Origin: an uncultured Lachnospiraceae bacterium | GTDB taxonomy: Bacteria > Bacillota > Clostridia > Lachnospirales > Lachnospiraceae | Direction: 5' to 3' | DNA length: 28,892 nt | NCBI GenBank assembly: GCA_937877165.1 | Contig: CALEFO010000051.1 | Location: 1-28,892, forward strand | Part shown: piece by piece, positions 7,261 to 13,790 of the stretch | How the letters are laid out: every line of letters starts with the position of its first letter | Position numbering within the stretch: the stretch's first letter is position 1 | Translations under genes and position numbers: made by a program | Notes under the pieces: generated by a model | Databases searched by the model: none | Seen by the model: only the letters and a program-made list of their open reading frames with translations | Told to the model about the DNA's origin: nothing

Positions 7261-7394
7261 GAAAGTGACATCGATATGTCACTTTCAAACACGAATTGGA
7301 GCCGCCAAGCGGCCCTATTTCGATGATCCCATCGGAGAAAGCCCATTCGGGCATTTCTCCTCGAGGTGCCGCAAAAAACGCGGCACAGAAAGGT
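7261..7394 (+). repeat. Hairpin-array 5'UTR repeat, copy C (most complete)
   Basis: Five hairpins follow one another: GAAAGTGACAT/ATGTCACTTTC (7261-7286, 11 perfect pairs), GCCGC/GCGGC (7301-7313), CGATG/CATCG (7321-7334), GGAGAAA-GCCC against GGGC-A-TTTCTCC with ATTC loop (7334-7360), and GTGCCGC/GCGGCAC (7366-7386). The element ends AGAAAGGT at 7394, 4 nt before the pxpA ATG. There is no T tract, so it does not look like a terminator. TTTCT in hairpin 4 could alternatively pair with AGAAA of the ribosome binding site. Confidence 0.92.
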
Positions 7395-7398
7395 AACA

Positions 7399-8166
7399 AT
7401 GAAAATTGATCTGAACTGTGATATGGGCGAGAGCTTTGGAAATTATAAAATCGGCATGGATGCAGAGGTTGTAGCACACATTTCGTCTGCAAACGTTGCC
7501 TGCGGCTTTCATGCGTCGGATCCCGTTGTGATGGAGAAAACCGTGGCGGCCTGCAAGGCAGCAGGCATTGCGGTCGGCGCGCATCCTGGTTTTCCGGATC
7601 TTGTCGGATTCGGCCGGAGAAATATGAAGGTGTCAACTGCGGAACTGAAGGCGATGGTGGTGTATCAGGTGGGTGCCCTGAAGGCATTCTGCACGGCAGC
7701 AGGTGTTGTGCTTCAGCATGTGAAGCCACATGGAGCGATGTATAATATGGCGGGAAAGGATGCTGCTATGGCGGATGCGATCTGCGAAGGAATCCGTGAG
7801 GTAGATCCTTCCCTGATCCTGTTGGGCCTTTCGGGTTCCCAGCTGATTGAAGCAGCGAAGAGAGCCGGCCTTTCTTATGCGCGTGAGGTCTTTGCGGACC
7901 GTGCCTATGAGGAGGACGGATCGCTGGTAGCGCGTACGAAAGAGGGAGCGGTGATTACCGACGAGGAGGAGGCCATTCGCAGGGTTGTTTCTATGGTAAA
8001 AGACCATAAAGTGACGGCCATTACCGGCAAGGAGATCGAGGTCATTCCGGATTCTATCTGCCTGCACGGAGATAATCCGAAGGCAGTTCTGTTCTCGCAG
8101 AAAATCCGCGCGGCACTGGAAGCGGAGGGTGTCACGATAGCGCCAATGAAAGAGGTCATTGCGTGA
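7399..8166 (+). CDS. pxpA: 5-oxoprolinase subunit PxpA (LamB/YcsF family)
   Basis: The 255-residue product is the third subunit of ATP-dependent 5-oxoprolinase and binds and opens the lactam. The signatures are complete: MKIDLNCDMGESFGNYKIG, SSANVACGFHASDPVVM, GAHPGFPDLVGFGRR, LQHVKPHGAMYN, EVFADRAYEEDGSLVAR and SICLHGDNPKAV. The start at 7399 uses the AAAGG at the end of the hairpin repeat. An in-frame GTG at 7366 lies within the last hairpin of the repeat. pxpA is separated from pxpB/pxpC by dat and the DUF1445 gene, whereas the three are usually adjacent. The stop is followed closely by the DUF4392 gene. Confidence 0.96.
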   Translation: MKIDLNCDMGESFGNYKIGMDAEVVAHISSANVACGFHASDPVVMEKTVAACKAAGIAVGAHPGFPDLVGFGRRNMKVSTAELKAMVVYQVGALKAFCTAAGVVLQHVKPHGAMYNMAGKDAAMADAICEGIREVDPSLILLGLSGSQLIEAAKRAGLSYAREVFADRAYEEDGSLVARTKEGAVITDEEEAIRRVVSMVKDHKVTAITGKEIEVIPDSICLHGDNPKAVLFSQKIRAALEAEGVTIAPMKEVIA

Positions 8167-8183
8167 TGGAGGGCAGAAAGATC

Positions 8184-9050
8184 ATGGAGGAAATTGATGA
8201 AATTGTTCTGCGGCATACACAGCGCGGAATGCATATTTTAAGGGAGCACCAGAAGCCGGAGCTGTGCAAAACGGCGGCGGAAGAAATCTTGTCCTGGAAA
8301 AAGGGAACGGTTCTTCTTGCAACCGGCTTTTATGTGGCGGGGTATGCGGAGACGGATGGTCCCGCAGGAACCATGGTTATGGCAAAGGCCCTTCAGGCGC
8401 TTGGCTATCATCCGGTGATTGTAACGGATTCCTTCTGCAGGGACTTTTTTGAGCCGGAGGACATTGATACGGAGTATCTTCCGATGGATGCGGATGACGA
8501 GGTTTGCCTCTCTGTGTTAAAGAAATATCAGCCGGTTGGAATGATTTCCATTGAGCGCTGCGGGAAGAATACAGAAGAAGACTACGCGAATATGCGTGGC
8601 ATCAGTATTCGGGAATATACGGCACCGGTGGACCGAATCTTTGAGCTGGCAGGTCCGGATGCTCCGGATGGAACGATTCGTGTCCCTACGATCGGCGTCG
8701 GCGACGGTGGCAATGAAATCGGAATGGGGAATCTTGCGGATGTCATTCAGAAGGAATTGTCGCTGGTTCCGTGCAGAGTCCGCACGGATATCCTGGTAAC
8801 GGCCAGCGTCTCCAACTGGGGCGCCTATGGAATCGCGGCGACTCTCGAGGCGTGCACCGGCAAAAAGGTTTACACGCAGATTGATGGAGAGCCGGTTTAT
8901 TGCAAGGTCATGGACTTCATACAGAAGACGGTGCAAACCGGAAGTGTGGATGGTGTGACCCATGAGAGAATTGCCCACGTGGACGGCTACGCAAACGGAG
9001 AAGAGGAAGAGATCCTGAAGGCACTTGCAGAGGCAGTGAAAGCATTATGA
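8184..9050 (+). CDS. DUF4392 protein, D-glutamate cyclase C-terminal domain family
   Basis: The 288-residue soluble protein shows the DUF4392 (GLUCM_C) signature IGVGDGGNEIGMGNL, preceded by GFYVAGYAETDGPAGTMVMA and followed by SVSNWGAYGIAATLEA. In animal D-glutamate cyclase this domain is fused C-terminal to a DUF1445 domain; here the two are separate genes around pxpA. I chose the ATG at 8184 because GGAGGG lies 10 nt upstream; a GTG at 8163 or ATG at 8166 overlapping the pxpA stop are alternatives. Its own stop overlaps the alr start (ATGA), indicating translational coupling. It probably acts on D-glutamate or 5-oxo-D-proline with the DUF1445 partner; this is inference. Confidence 0.87.
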   Translation: MEEIDEIVLRHTQRGMHILREHQKPELCKTAAEEILSWKKGTVLLATGFYVAGYAETDGPAGTMVMAKALQALGYHPVIVTDSFCRDFFEPEDIDTEYLPMDADDEVCLSVLKKYQPVGMISIERCGKNTEEDYANMRGISIREYTAPVDRIFELAGPDAPDGTIRVPTIGVGDGGNEIGMGNLADVIQKELSLVPCRVRTDILVTASVSNWGAYGIAATLEACTGKKVYTQIDGEPVYCKVMDFIQKTVQTGSVDGVTHERIAHVDGYANGEEEEILKALAEAVKAL

Positions 9051-10216
9051 GTTTTAAGGAAACGGAGCATCACGACAGAGTCTGGGCGGAGATTGATTTG
9101 GATGCCGCTCTTTTCAATATGGAAGCAATGCACCGGAACCTGAAGCCGGGAACGAAGATGACGGCAGTCATCAAGACGGACGGGTACGGACATGGAGCAC
9201 TGCAGATTGCCCGGAAGCTGGAATCGCTGGATTATCTGTGGGGCTATGCGGTTGCCACCTTTGAAGAGGCGATGGAACTTCGAGACGGCGGAATCCGAAA
9301 ACCGGTGCTGATCCTGGGATATGTGTTTCCGTATTGTTATGGAGAGCTTTCCGAGTATGGAATCCGGCCCGCATGCTTCCGCGAGGATATGCTGGAGGAG
9401 CTGTCTTCGGCAGCGCAGAAGACGGGAAAGAAGACGCCTGTTCACATCGCGGTGGATACAGCGATGTCCCGGATCGGAGTGCGGCCCGATGACAGTGGTC
9501 TTTCGTTTGTAAAAAAAGCTCTGGAGACGCCAGGAATTGAAGTAGAAGGTATTTTTACGCACTTTTCCAAGGCGGATGAGACGCCGGAGGATAACACGAG
9601 ACGGCAGATTCGGGAGTTCACGGAATTCTGCGGACGGATCGAGAAGGAACTGGGATACCGTGTCCCTATCCGTCACTGCTCTAACAGCGCAGGCCTGATC
9701 CGTTTTCCGGAAGCAAATCTTGACATGGTCCGGGCGGGAATTACGCTCTACGGATTGTGGCCGTCCGAAGAGGTACCGAAGAATGTTGTGCCGCTCAAGC
9801 CCATTCTTTCTCTGTATTCCCACATTGTTTACGTGAAGACGGTTCCCGCGGGTACGGCGGTGAGCTACGGCGGAACCTTTGTGACGGACAGAAGGACCCG
9901 ACTTGCCACCATCCCGGTTGGCTATGGTGATGGCTATGCAAGAGGACTTTCGAACAAGGGAGAGGTACTGATCCGCGGAAAGCGGGTTCCGATCTGCGGG
10001 CGAGTCTGCATGGACCAGTTCATGGTGGATGTTACGGATCTTCCGGAAGCGAAGGAAGGGGACAAGGTGACCTTGATCGGAACGAACGGAGGGGAAACCA
10101 TTACCATGGAAGAGCTGGGCGAAGTGTCTGGGAGGTTCAACTACGAATTTGCCTGCAATCTTGGCAAACGCATTCCACGGGTATATATCAGCAAAGGGGA
10201 GGATGACCGCGCGTGA
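9047..10216 (+). CDS. alr: Alanine racemase
   Basis: The 389-residue PLP enzyme interconverts L- and D-alanine for peptidoglycan. The PLP lysine is K43 in AVIKTDGYGHG (the Clostridia variant of AVVKANAYGHG), the second catalytic residue is Y274 in AVSYGGTF, and GYGDGYARGLSNKGEVLIRG, GRVCMDQFMVDVT and the C-terminal NYEFACNLGKRIPRVY segment are typical. The barrel domain is followed by the usual C-terminal beta domain. The ATG overlaps the DUF4392 stop by 4 nt, so it is co-translated with the D-glutamate cluster. Paired with dat it would make D-Ala and thereby D-Glu. Whether it is the only alr of the cell or a dedicated catabolic copy cannot be seen here. Confidence 0.95.
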   Translation: MSFKETEHHDRVWAEIDLDAALFNMEAMHRNLKPGTKMTAVIKTDGYGHGALQIARKLESLDYLWGYAVATFEEAMELRDGGIRKPVLILGYVFPYCYGELSEYGIRPACFREDMLEELSSAAQKTGKKTPVHIAVDTAMSRIGVRPDDSGLSFVKKALETPGIEVEGIFTHFSKADETPEDNTRRQIREFTEFCGRIEKELGYRVPIRHCSNSAGLIRFPEANLDMVRAGITLYGLWPSEEVPKNVVPLKPILSLYSHIVYVKTVPAGTAVSYGGTFVTDRRTRLATIPVGYGDGYARGLSNKGEVLIRGKRVPICGRVCMDQFMVDVTDLPEAKEGDKVTLIGTNGGETITMEELGEVSGRFNYEFACNLGKRIPRVYISKGEDDRA

Positions 10217-10359
10217 ATACAAGAGGCTTATTGCTGATGATGCTGGGACTTTTGCTGGCTTTGTCCTCCCGGAAGGCACCGACGGCGGGACGTGTTGTCC
10301 TGTTCGGGCTTGGGATGTTTCTCCTTCTGTTCGGAGGCTTTGGAATACTTCAGGCGTGA
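10213..10359 (+). CDS. Small two-helix membrane protein, 48 residues
   Basis: The GTG start overlaps the alr stop (GTGA) and follows GGGGAGG with a 10-nt gap, so it should be translationally coupled. The product starts MNTRGLLLMMLGLLLALSS, has a short basic turn (RKAPTAGR) and a second hydrophobic helix with FGLGMFLLLFGGFGIL. Two short membrane helices with a positive loop are the only recognisable features. An overlapping frame from 10149 or 10203 has a polar, unconvincing product. Family unknown. Confidence 0.65.
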   Translation: MNTRGLLLMMLGLLLALSSRKAPTAGRVVLFGLGMFLLLFGGFGILQA

Positions 10360-10418
10360 GAGGGGACGGATCAGTCGGCAGTTCATGAGAGAATAAAACG
10401 AATATTGTAATTGCAGGA

Positions 10419-10449
10419 CCGGGAAGGCGGAAAGCCTCCCGGCCTTTTT
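10419..10449 (+). terminator. Terminator of the pxp-alr cluster
   Basis: CCGGG-A-AGGC pairs with GCCT-CCCGG around a 5-base loop (10419-10442) and is followed by CCTTTTT. It ends the transcript 60 bp after the small membrane gene. Confidence 0.82.
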
Positions 10450-10480
10450 ATGAAGAAATTGTGAAATCGATAATTCTATA

Positions 10481-10511
10481 TTGACTACTTGTTATAGTAG
10501 CAGTATAACAA
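10481..10511 (+). promoter_or_regulatory. hsp20 promoter with embedded inverted repeat
   Basis: TTGACT (10481-10486), a 17-bp spacer and TATAAC (10504-10509). The perfect inverted repeat TTGTTATA-N7-TATAACAA (10489-10511) spans the spacer and -10 box, a good position for a repressor. It is not CIRCE, CtsR or the known HspR HAIR sequence, although HAIR has the same arm-N7-arm geometry. Confidence 0.75.
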
Positions 10512-10538
10512 TAATCGAAAAGAGGGAAGGAAGAAGAT

Positions 10539-10592
10539 ATGGAGGAACGGATTGAAAGATCCGGGAAGACTTCCCGATTAAAGGAGGAATGA
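10539..10592 (+). CDS. Possible 17-residue leader peptide before hsp20
   Basis: ATG at 10539 follows AGGGAAGGAAGAAG and reads MEERIERSGKTSRLKEE to a TGA at 10590, only 3 nt before the hsp20 ATG and running through its ribosome binding site. The message also holds a CGGGAA/TTCCCG hairpin in this stretch. Translation of the leader could open or couple to hsp20. A chance reading frame is possible. Confidence 0.35.
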   Translation: MEERIERSGKTSRLKEE

Positions 10593-10595
10593 CTT

Positions 10596-11069
10596 ATGTT
10601 GATGCCTATGCTTTGGACGAATAATTATAATGATATGGATGACTGGATGAATGTGTTTGATCACGAGTTTAACAATATGTTTGCACCGGCGAAGGAAGGA
10701 AGAGATCCTCTCTATGGTAAGAATGCGAAGAATCTGATGAAGACGGATGTCCGTGAGACAGAGAATACCTATGAAGTGGATGTTGATCTGCCTGGCTTCA
10801 AGAAGGAGGAAATTCATGTTGACTTCAAGGACGGCTATCTGACTGTAGCGGCAAAGAAGGAAGTTGACAAGGATGAGAAGGAGAAGGAATCCGGCAAGCT
10901 TATCCGTCAGGAGCGCTATACCGGTGATCTGGAGCGAAGCTTTTATGTGGGTGACGGTGTCACCGCAGAAGAGATCAAGGCTTCCTTTGAGAATGGCGTT
11001 CTGAGACTGTCTGTTCCGAAGAAGGCAAAAGAAGTAAAGAAGCCGGTCACCAGTATCGAAGTTCACTGA
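10596..11069 (+). CDS. Hsp20/alpha-crystallin family small heat-shock protein
   Basis: The 157-residue chaperone holds unfolded proteins in the cytoplasm. Residues 1-45 form the variable N-terminal arm (MLMPMLWTNNYNDMDDWMN). The alpha-crystallin domain runs from about 47 to 148 with YEVDVDLPGFKKEEIHVDFKD, a highly charged Lys/Glu loop (KKEVDKDEKEKESGKLIRQE), RSFYVGDGV and the hallmark NGVLRLSVPKK. AAAGGAGG lies 8 nt before the ATG. The gene has its own promoter with an inverted repeat. A hairpin starts on the stop codon (GATCA/TGATC, 11068-11105), and a strong terminator follows at 11199. Confidence 0.95.
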   Translation: MLMPMLWTNNYNDMDDWMNVFDHEFNNMFAPAKEGRDPLYGKNAKNLMKTDVRETENTYEVDVDLPGFKKEEIHVDFKDGYLTVAAKKEVDKDEKEKESGKLIRQERYTGDLERSFYVGDGVTAEEIKASFENGVLRLSVPKKAKEVKKPVTSIEVH

Positions 11070-11198
11070 TCAGGTGATTGCCGGGGAAACATTTCGGCGA
11101 TGATCCTTTGTCAGGGAGAGAGGTTCCCGGCAGAGGGTGAGAAGCCGTCAGAGGAAGCTCTGCGGAAATAACCGGATCCTTGGTAGAAATTCAGGAAA

Positions 11199-11240
11199 AG
11201 AGGTCCTGCATGGCCGGACGACCATGCAGGACCTCTTTTT
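11199..11240. terminator. Strong terminator between hsp20 and the CDF gene
   Basis: GAGGTCCTGCATGG (11200-11213) pairs with CCATGCAGGACCTC (11222-11235), 14 perfect base pairs, followed by TTTTT and preceded by AAAA, so it could work in both directions. It is 130 bp beyond the hsp20 stop. Confidence 0.9.
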
Positions 11241-11241
11241 G

Positions 11242-11250
11242 TGTTACACT
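11242..11250 (+). promoter_or_regulatory. Possible extended -10 promoter for the CDF gene
   Basis: TG-T-TACACT directly follows the terminator T tract; no clear -35 box is visible because the spacer falls in the hairpin. The same TGTTACACT element occurs at 17349-17357 before the binding-protein gene. Confidence 0.4.
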
Positions 11251-11298
11251 AGAAGCAGTCAATACAAAATCAGAGAAGATCCAATGAGGGAGGTTTTT

Positions 11299-12243
11299 AT
11301 GCCGGCGCAGCAGCGCACCATTACCAGTAAGGAGCGTCAGGAAGAGAAGATTCTTCGCTTCTCTTTCCTGTGTAGTGCAGTTTTTACCATCACCGAGGTG
11401 GCGATGGCAGTTGTTTTTCATTCTTATTCCATTTTGATGGACGGAATTTTTGATGTTGCGGATCTGATTCTTCTGGGGCCTTTTCTGGTTCTGGTTCCGC
11501 TTCTGTACAAGCCGGTCACGGAGAAGCACCCTTATGGCTATTCTCAGTTTGAATCGGTTTTCCTGATTGTAAAATACGGGATTTTGCTGTTCGTCATTAT
11601 ATCTATGATCGGCGCGAACATTGGCGTTATTCTGGAGGGCGGCCATACGGTGGATTTTAACGGGGTCGCACTGTATGAAATGATCATCGGCTTTTTATGT
11701 CTGGCGGTCCTCCTCGTTCTGAATCACCTCTCGCGGAAGCTCAACTCGCCGACGATTGAGGCGGAGGTCTATCTGTGGAAGCAGGACACAGTGAGCAGCA
11801 TGGGCGTTGCGCTTGCCTTTTTTTCTCAGCTGCTTCTGAAGAATACGCCGGCGGCCCCCGTTGTTCCGTATCTGGATTCGGTGGTCGCGATTACGATGGC
11901 CTGTGTGCTGATCCGGGAACCAATTACATCCATTCTGCATGGATTCCGGGAGCTGGTTCTGTTCGCACCGGATGAGAGTACCATGTCTACGATCCGCACA
12001 GCAGTGAAAGGTGTCATGAAGGATTATCCGTACGGATGCTCGTTTCTGGATGTGATTCAGACAGGGCGAAAGGTATGGATTGAGGTGTATGTCAGTCCCG
12101 AAGAGGTGACCGGCGTCATCAATGTTCGCCATTGGGCAGCCATCCGTGGGAAAATTCGGGAGAAGCTGCAGGGCGAATTTGAACAGATTTATGTGGAGCT
12201 GATTCCGGATATTCCGGATGCTTCTGAGGAAAATCAGTCATAA
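11299..12243 (+). CDS. Cation diffusion facilitator (CDF) family transporter
   Basis: The 314-residue inner-membrane protein has six predicted helices (starting around FSFLCSAVFTITEVAMAVVF) and a C-terminal cytoplasmic domain of about 90 residues (PDESTMSTIRTAVKGVMKDYPYG...). Such proteins export divalent metals by proton exchange. The TM2 metal motif is present as DGIFDVAD. In TM5 the usual H/D-x3-D is replaced by a KQDTVSSMG context, so the metal site may be altered and the substrate is not predictable. The start at 11299 is favoured because GAGGGAGG lies 5 nt upstream; ATG 11284 would put that ribosome binding site inside the coding region. It ends in a shared terminator facing the antiporter gene. 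Confidence 0.85.
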   Translation: MPAQQRTITSKERQEEKILRFSFLCSAVFTITEVAMAVVFHSYSILMDGIFDVADLILLGPFLVLVPLLYKPVTEKHPYGYSQFESVFLIVKYGILLFVIISMIGANIGVILEGGHTVDFNGVALYEMIIGFLCLAVLLVLNHLSRKLNSPTIEAEVYLWKQDTVSSMGVALAFFSQLLLKNTPAAPVVPYLDSVVAITMACVLIREPITSILHGFRELVLFAPDESTMSTIRTAVKGVMKDYPYGCSFLDVIQTGRKVWIEVYVSPEEVTGVINVRHWAAIRGKIREKLQGEFEQIYVELIPDIPDASEENQS

Positions 12244-12313
12244 AAAAGTCCGCCGCGGCCGGAACCATTCGCAGGAAATGTCTGCGGAGCGTTCACGGTC
12301 ACGGCGTTTTTTT
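12242..12313. terminator. Bidirectional terminator between convergent genes
   Basis: An A tract (12242-12247) on the left and a T tract (12307-12313) on the right flank a long imperfect hairpin: GCCG...GAAC pairs with GTTC...CGGC, and an inner CGCAG/CTGCG closes the loop. It serves the CDF gene on the + strand and the antiporter on the minus strand. Confidence 0.75.
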
Positions 12314-12336
12314 CCATTATCGGAAACCGTATGCGT

Positions 12337-13539
12337 CTATGCGCTGACCTCGCCCGGGAGCGGATCGTCCACGGGATCTCTTGCATACAAGGCTTTCAGT
12401 ACAATCGGGGTCGTGATGGAGCTGACGATGATCAGAAGGATGACTGCAGTGAAGTAGGTCTCATTCAGAAGGCCGATCTTCAGGCCGCGCTGCGCCACAA
12501 TCAGAGCCACCTCGCCGCGCGTCATCATGCCGCAGCCGATTTTCAGTGCGTCATTGTTCGAGTAGTGAAGGAGCTTGGACATTGCGCCGCAGCCAAGAAT
12601 CTTGGATGCCATGCCGACGAGGACGAAGAAGACGGAGAAGAGCAGAATGGTGGTATTCAGCTCCCGGATGTTGGTCTGCAGGCCGATGGAAGCAAAGAAA
12701 ATCGGTCCGAACAGCATATAGGATTGAATATCCGTCTTACGGTTGATGTAGTTCGAATCGCTGAGTGTGCAGAGAACGACACCTGCGCAGTAAGCTCCGG
12801 TGATATCCGCAACGCCGAAGAAATGCTCGGCGATGTAGGAGAAGGAGAACGCAAGGGCAAGGGCAAGGATCGGGATGCGCTGCGTGTGCGGCCAGCGTGT
12901 ATCGACCCAGCGGAAAATCCGGTTGATGATGATGCCGGCGCCGACGGCGAAGACGAAGAACAAGATTGTGTGAATGATTACGCCGAGGAAATCCGTTGTG
13001 GGATCCTTGAAGCCGATTACAACGGTCAGAACCAGAATACCGATGACATCATCGATGATGGCTGCGGAAAGAATGGTCTGTCCAACCTCGCCGCTGAGCT
13101 TGCCGAGCTCCTTCAGTGCCTGGACGGTGATACTGACGCTGGTTGCGGTCAGGATGGTGCCGATGAAGACGGCCTTATAGAATTCCTCTGTGCCGATGGA
13201 GGCAAAGCCGTAGAAGCACATATACAGAATGGCACCGCAGATCAGCGGGATGAATACACCTGCGCAGGCAATCAGAAATGCTCTTGCACCGGTTCGTTTC
13301 AAATCCTGCAGGTTTGTGCCGAGACCTGCAGAAAACATCAGAAGGATAACGCCGATTTCAGCCATGGCAGACATGAAATCGGATGTCTGAACGAGATTCA
13401 GGACGCTGGGGCCGATTAAAAGCCCTGCGATAATCTCGCCGGCGACCTGCGGTGCACGAAGCTTACGCGCCAACAGTCCGAAAAATTTAGCTGCCACAAT
13501 GATAATGGCAAGCTCTCTGCAAAGTTCCAGGGAATCCAT
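12337..13539 (-). CDS. CPA2-family cation:proton antiporter
   Basis: The 400-residue inner-membrane protein has about 11-13 helices. It shows the family traits RKLRAPQVAGEIIAGLLIGPSVL at the start, the central ion-binding Asp pair in SAAIIDDVIGI (D163/D164), the unwound-helix region TATSVSITVQALKELG, and a C-terminal GCGMMTRGEVALIVAQ motif. It exchanges Na+ or K+ for H+. No cytoplasmic KTN/TrkA regulatory domain is present, which distinguishes it from KefB/KefC. GGAGG lies upstream of the ATG. It is transcribed alone, convergent with the CDF gene. Confidence 0.92.
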   Translation of the reverse strand: MDSLELCRELAIIIVAAKFFGLLARKLRAPQVAGEIIAGLLIGPSVLNLVQTSDFMSAMAEIGVILLMFSAGLGTNLQDLKRTGARAFLIACAGVFIPLICGAILYMCFYGFASIGTEEFYKAVFIGTILTATSVSITVQALKELGKLSGEVGQTILSAAIIDDVIGILVLTVVIGFKDPTTDFLGVIIHTILFFVFAVGAGIIINRIFRWVDTRWPHTQRIPILALALAFSFSYIAEHFFGVADITGAYCAGVVLCTLSDSNYINRKTDIQSYMLFGPIFFASIGLQTNIRELNTTILLFSVFFVLVGMASKILGCGAMSKLLHYSNNDALKIGCGMMTRGEVALIVAQRGLKIGLLNETYFTAVILLIIVSSITTPIVLKALYARDPVDDPLPGEVSA

Positions 13540-13652
13540 AATTACCTCCAGTCTCTCCCAAAAATTGAGAATAAAGAAAAGTCAACGGCCCATTCTTTCC
13601 ACGAGAGACATCCATGAATATAATAGAAGAAACAGCCGCAAAGCCGTACCTA

Positions 13653-13661
13653 ATCATAGCA
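13653..13661 (-). promoter_or_regulatory. Possible antiporter promoter (extended -10)
   Basis: On the minus strand TG-C-TATGAT lies about 115 nt before the antiporter ATG; the -35 region is poor. The same TGCTATGAT occurs at the dinB promoter and before the gene at 27479, which suggests a preferred -10 form in this genome. Confidence 0.4.
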
Positions 13662-13733
13662 CGTTCCGCCGGGGATGCACGCTCTTTCTGTGATAGGGAT
13701 CTGTAAAGGGATTGGGAACCGGGAAAATAGGCA

Positions 13734-13783
13734 ATGCTGCCGCATTCGGCAAAATCGCCTTCGCGAATTTTGCCTCAGGGAGG
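13734..13783 (+). repeat. Related hairpin module (copy E) with ribosome binding site
   Basis: GGCAAAATCGC (13748-13758), loop CTTC and GCG-A-ATTTTGCC (13763-13774) form an 11-bp stem with a single bulged A on the 3' side, the same architecture as hairpin 4 of copies B and C. CTGCCG-ATTCGGCAAAAT-GC is shared with copy D apart from single changes. AGGGAGG follows at 13777 and serves the next gene. The following AGGTATAAG resembles 7251-7259 just before copy C. Confidence 0.65.
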
Positions 13784-13790
13784 TATAAGC

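Noticed and set aside
10149..10388. 79-codon frame overlapping the end of alr
   Set aside because: The polar, Trp/Cys/Gly-rich product looks random; the overlapping GTG frame at 10213 has a better ribosome binding site and a coherent membrane protein.
12331..13419. 362-codon + strand frame opposite the antiporter
   Set aside because: It is the complement of a clear membrane-protein gene; its acidic, Gln/Asp/Cys-rich product is a typical shadow.
13734..13790. ATG start for the serine hydrolase inside the hairpin module
   Set aside because: The extra 19 residues are encoded by a palindromic element and AGGGAGG lies directly before the TTG at 13791.
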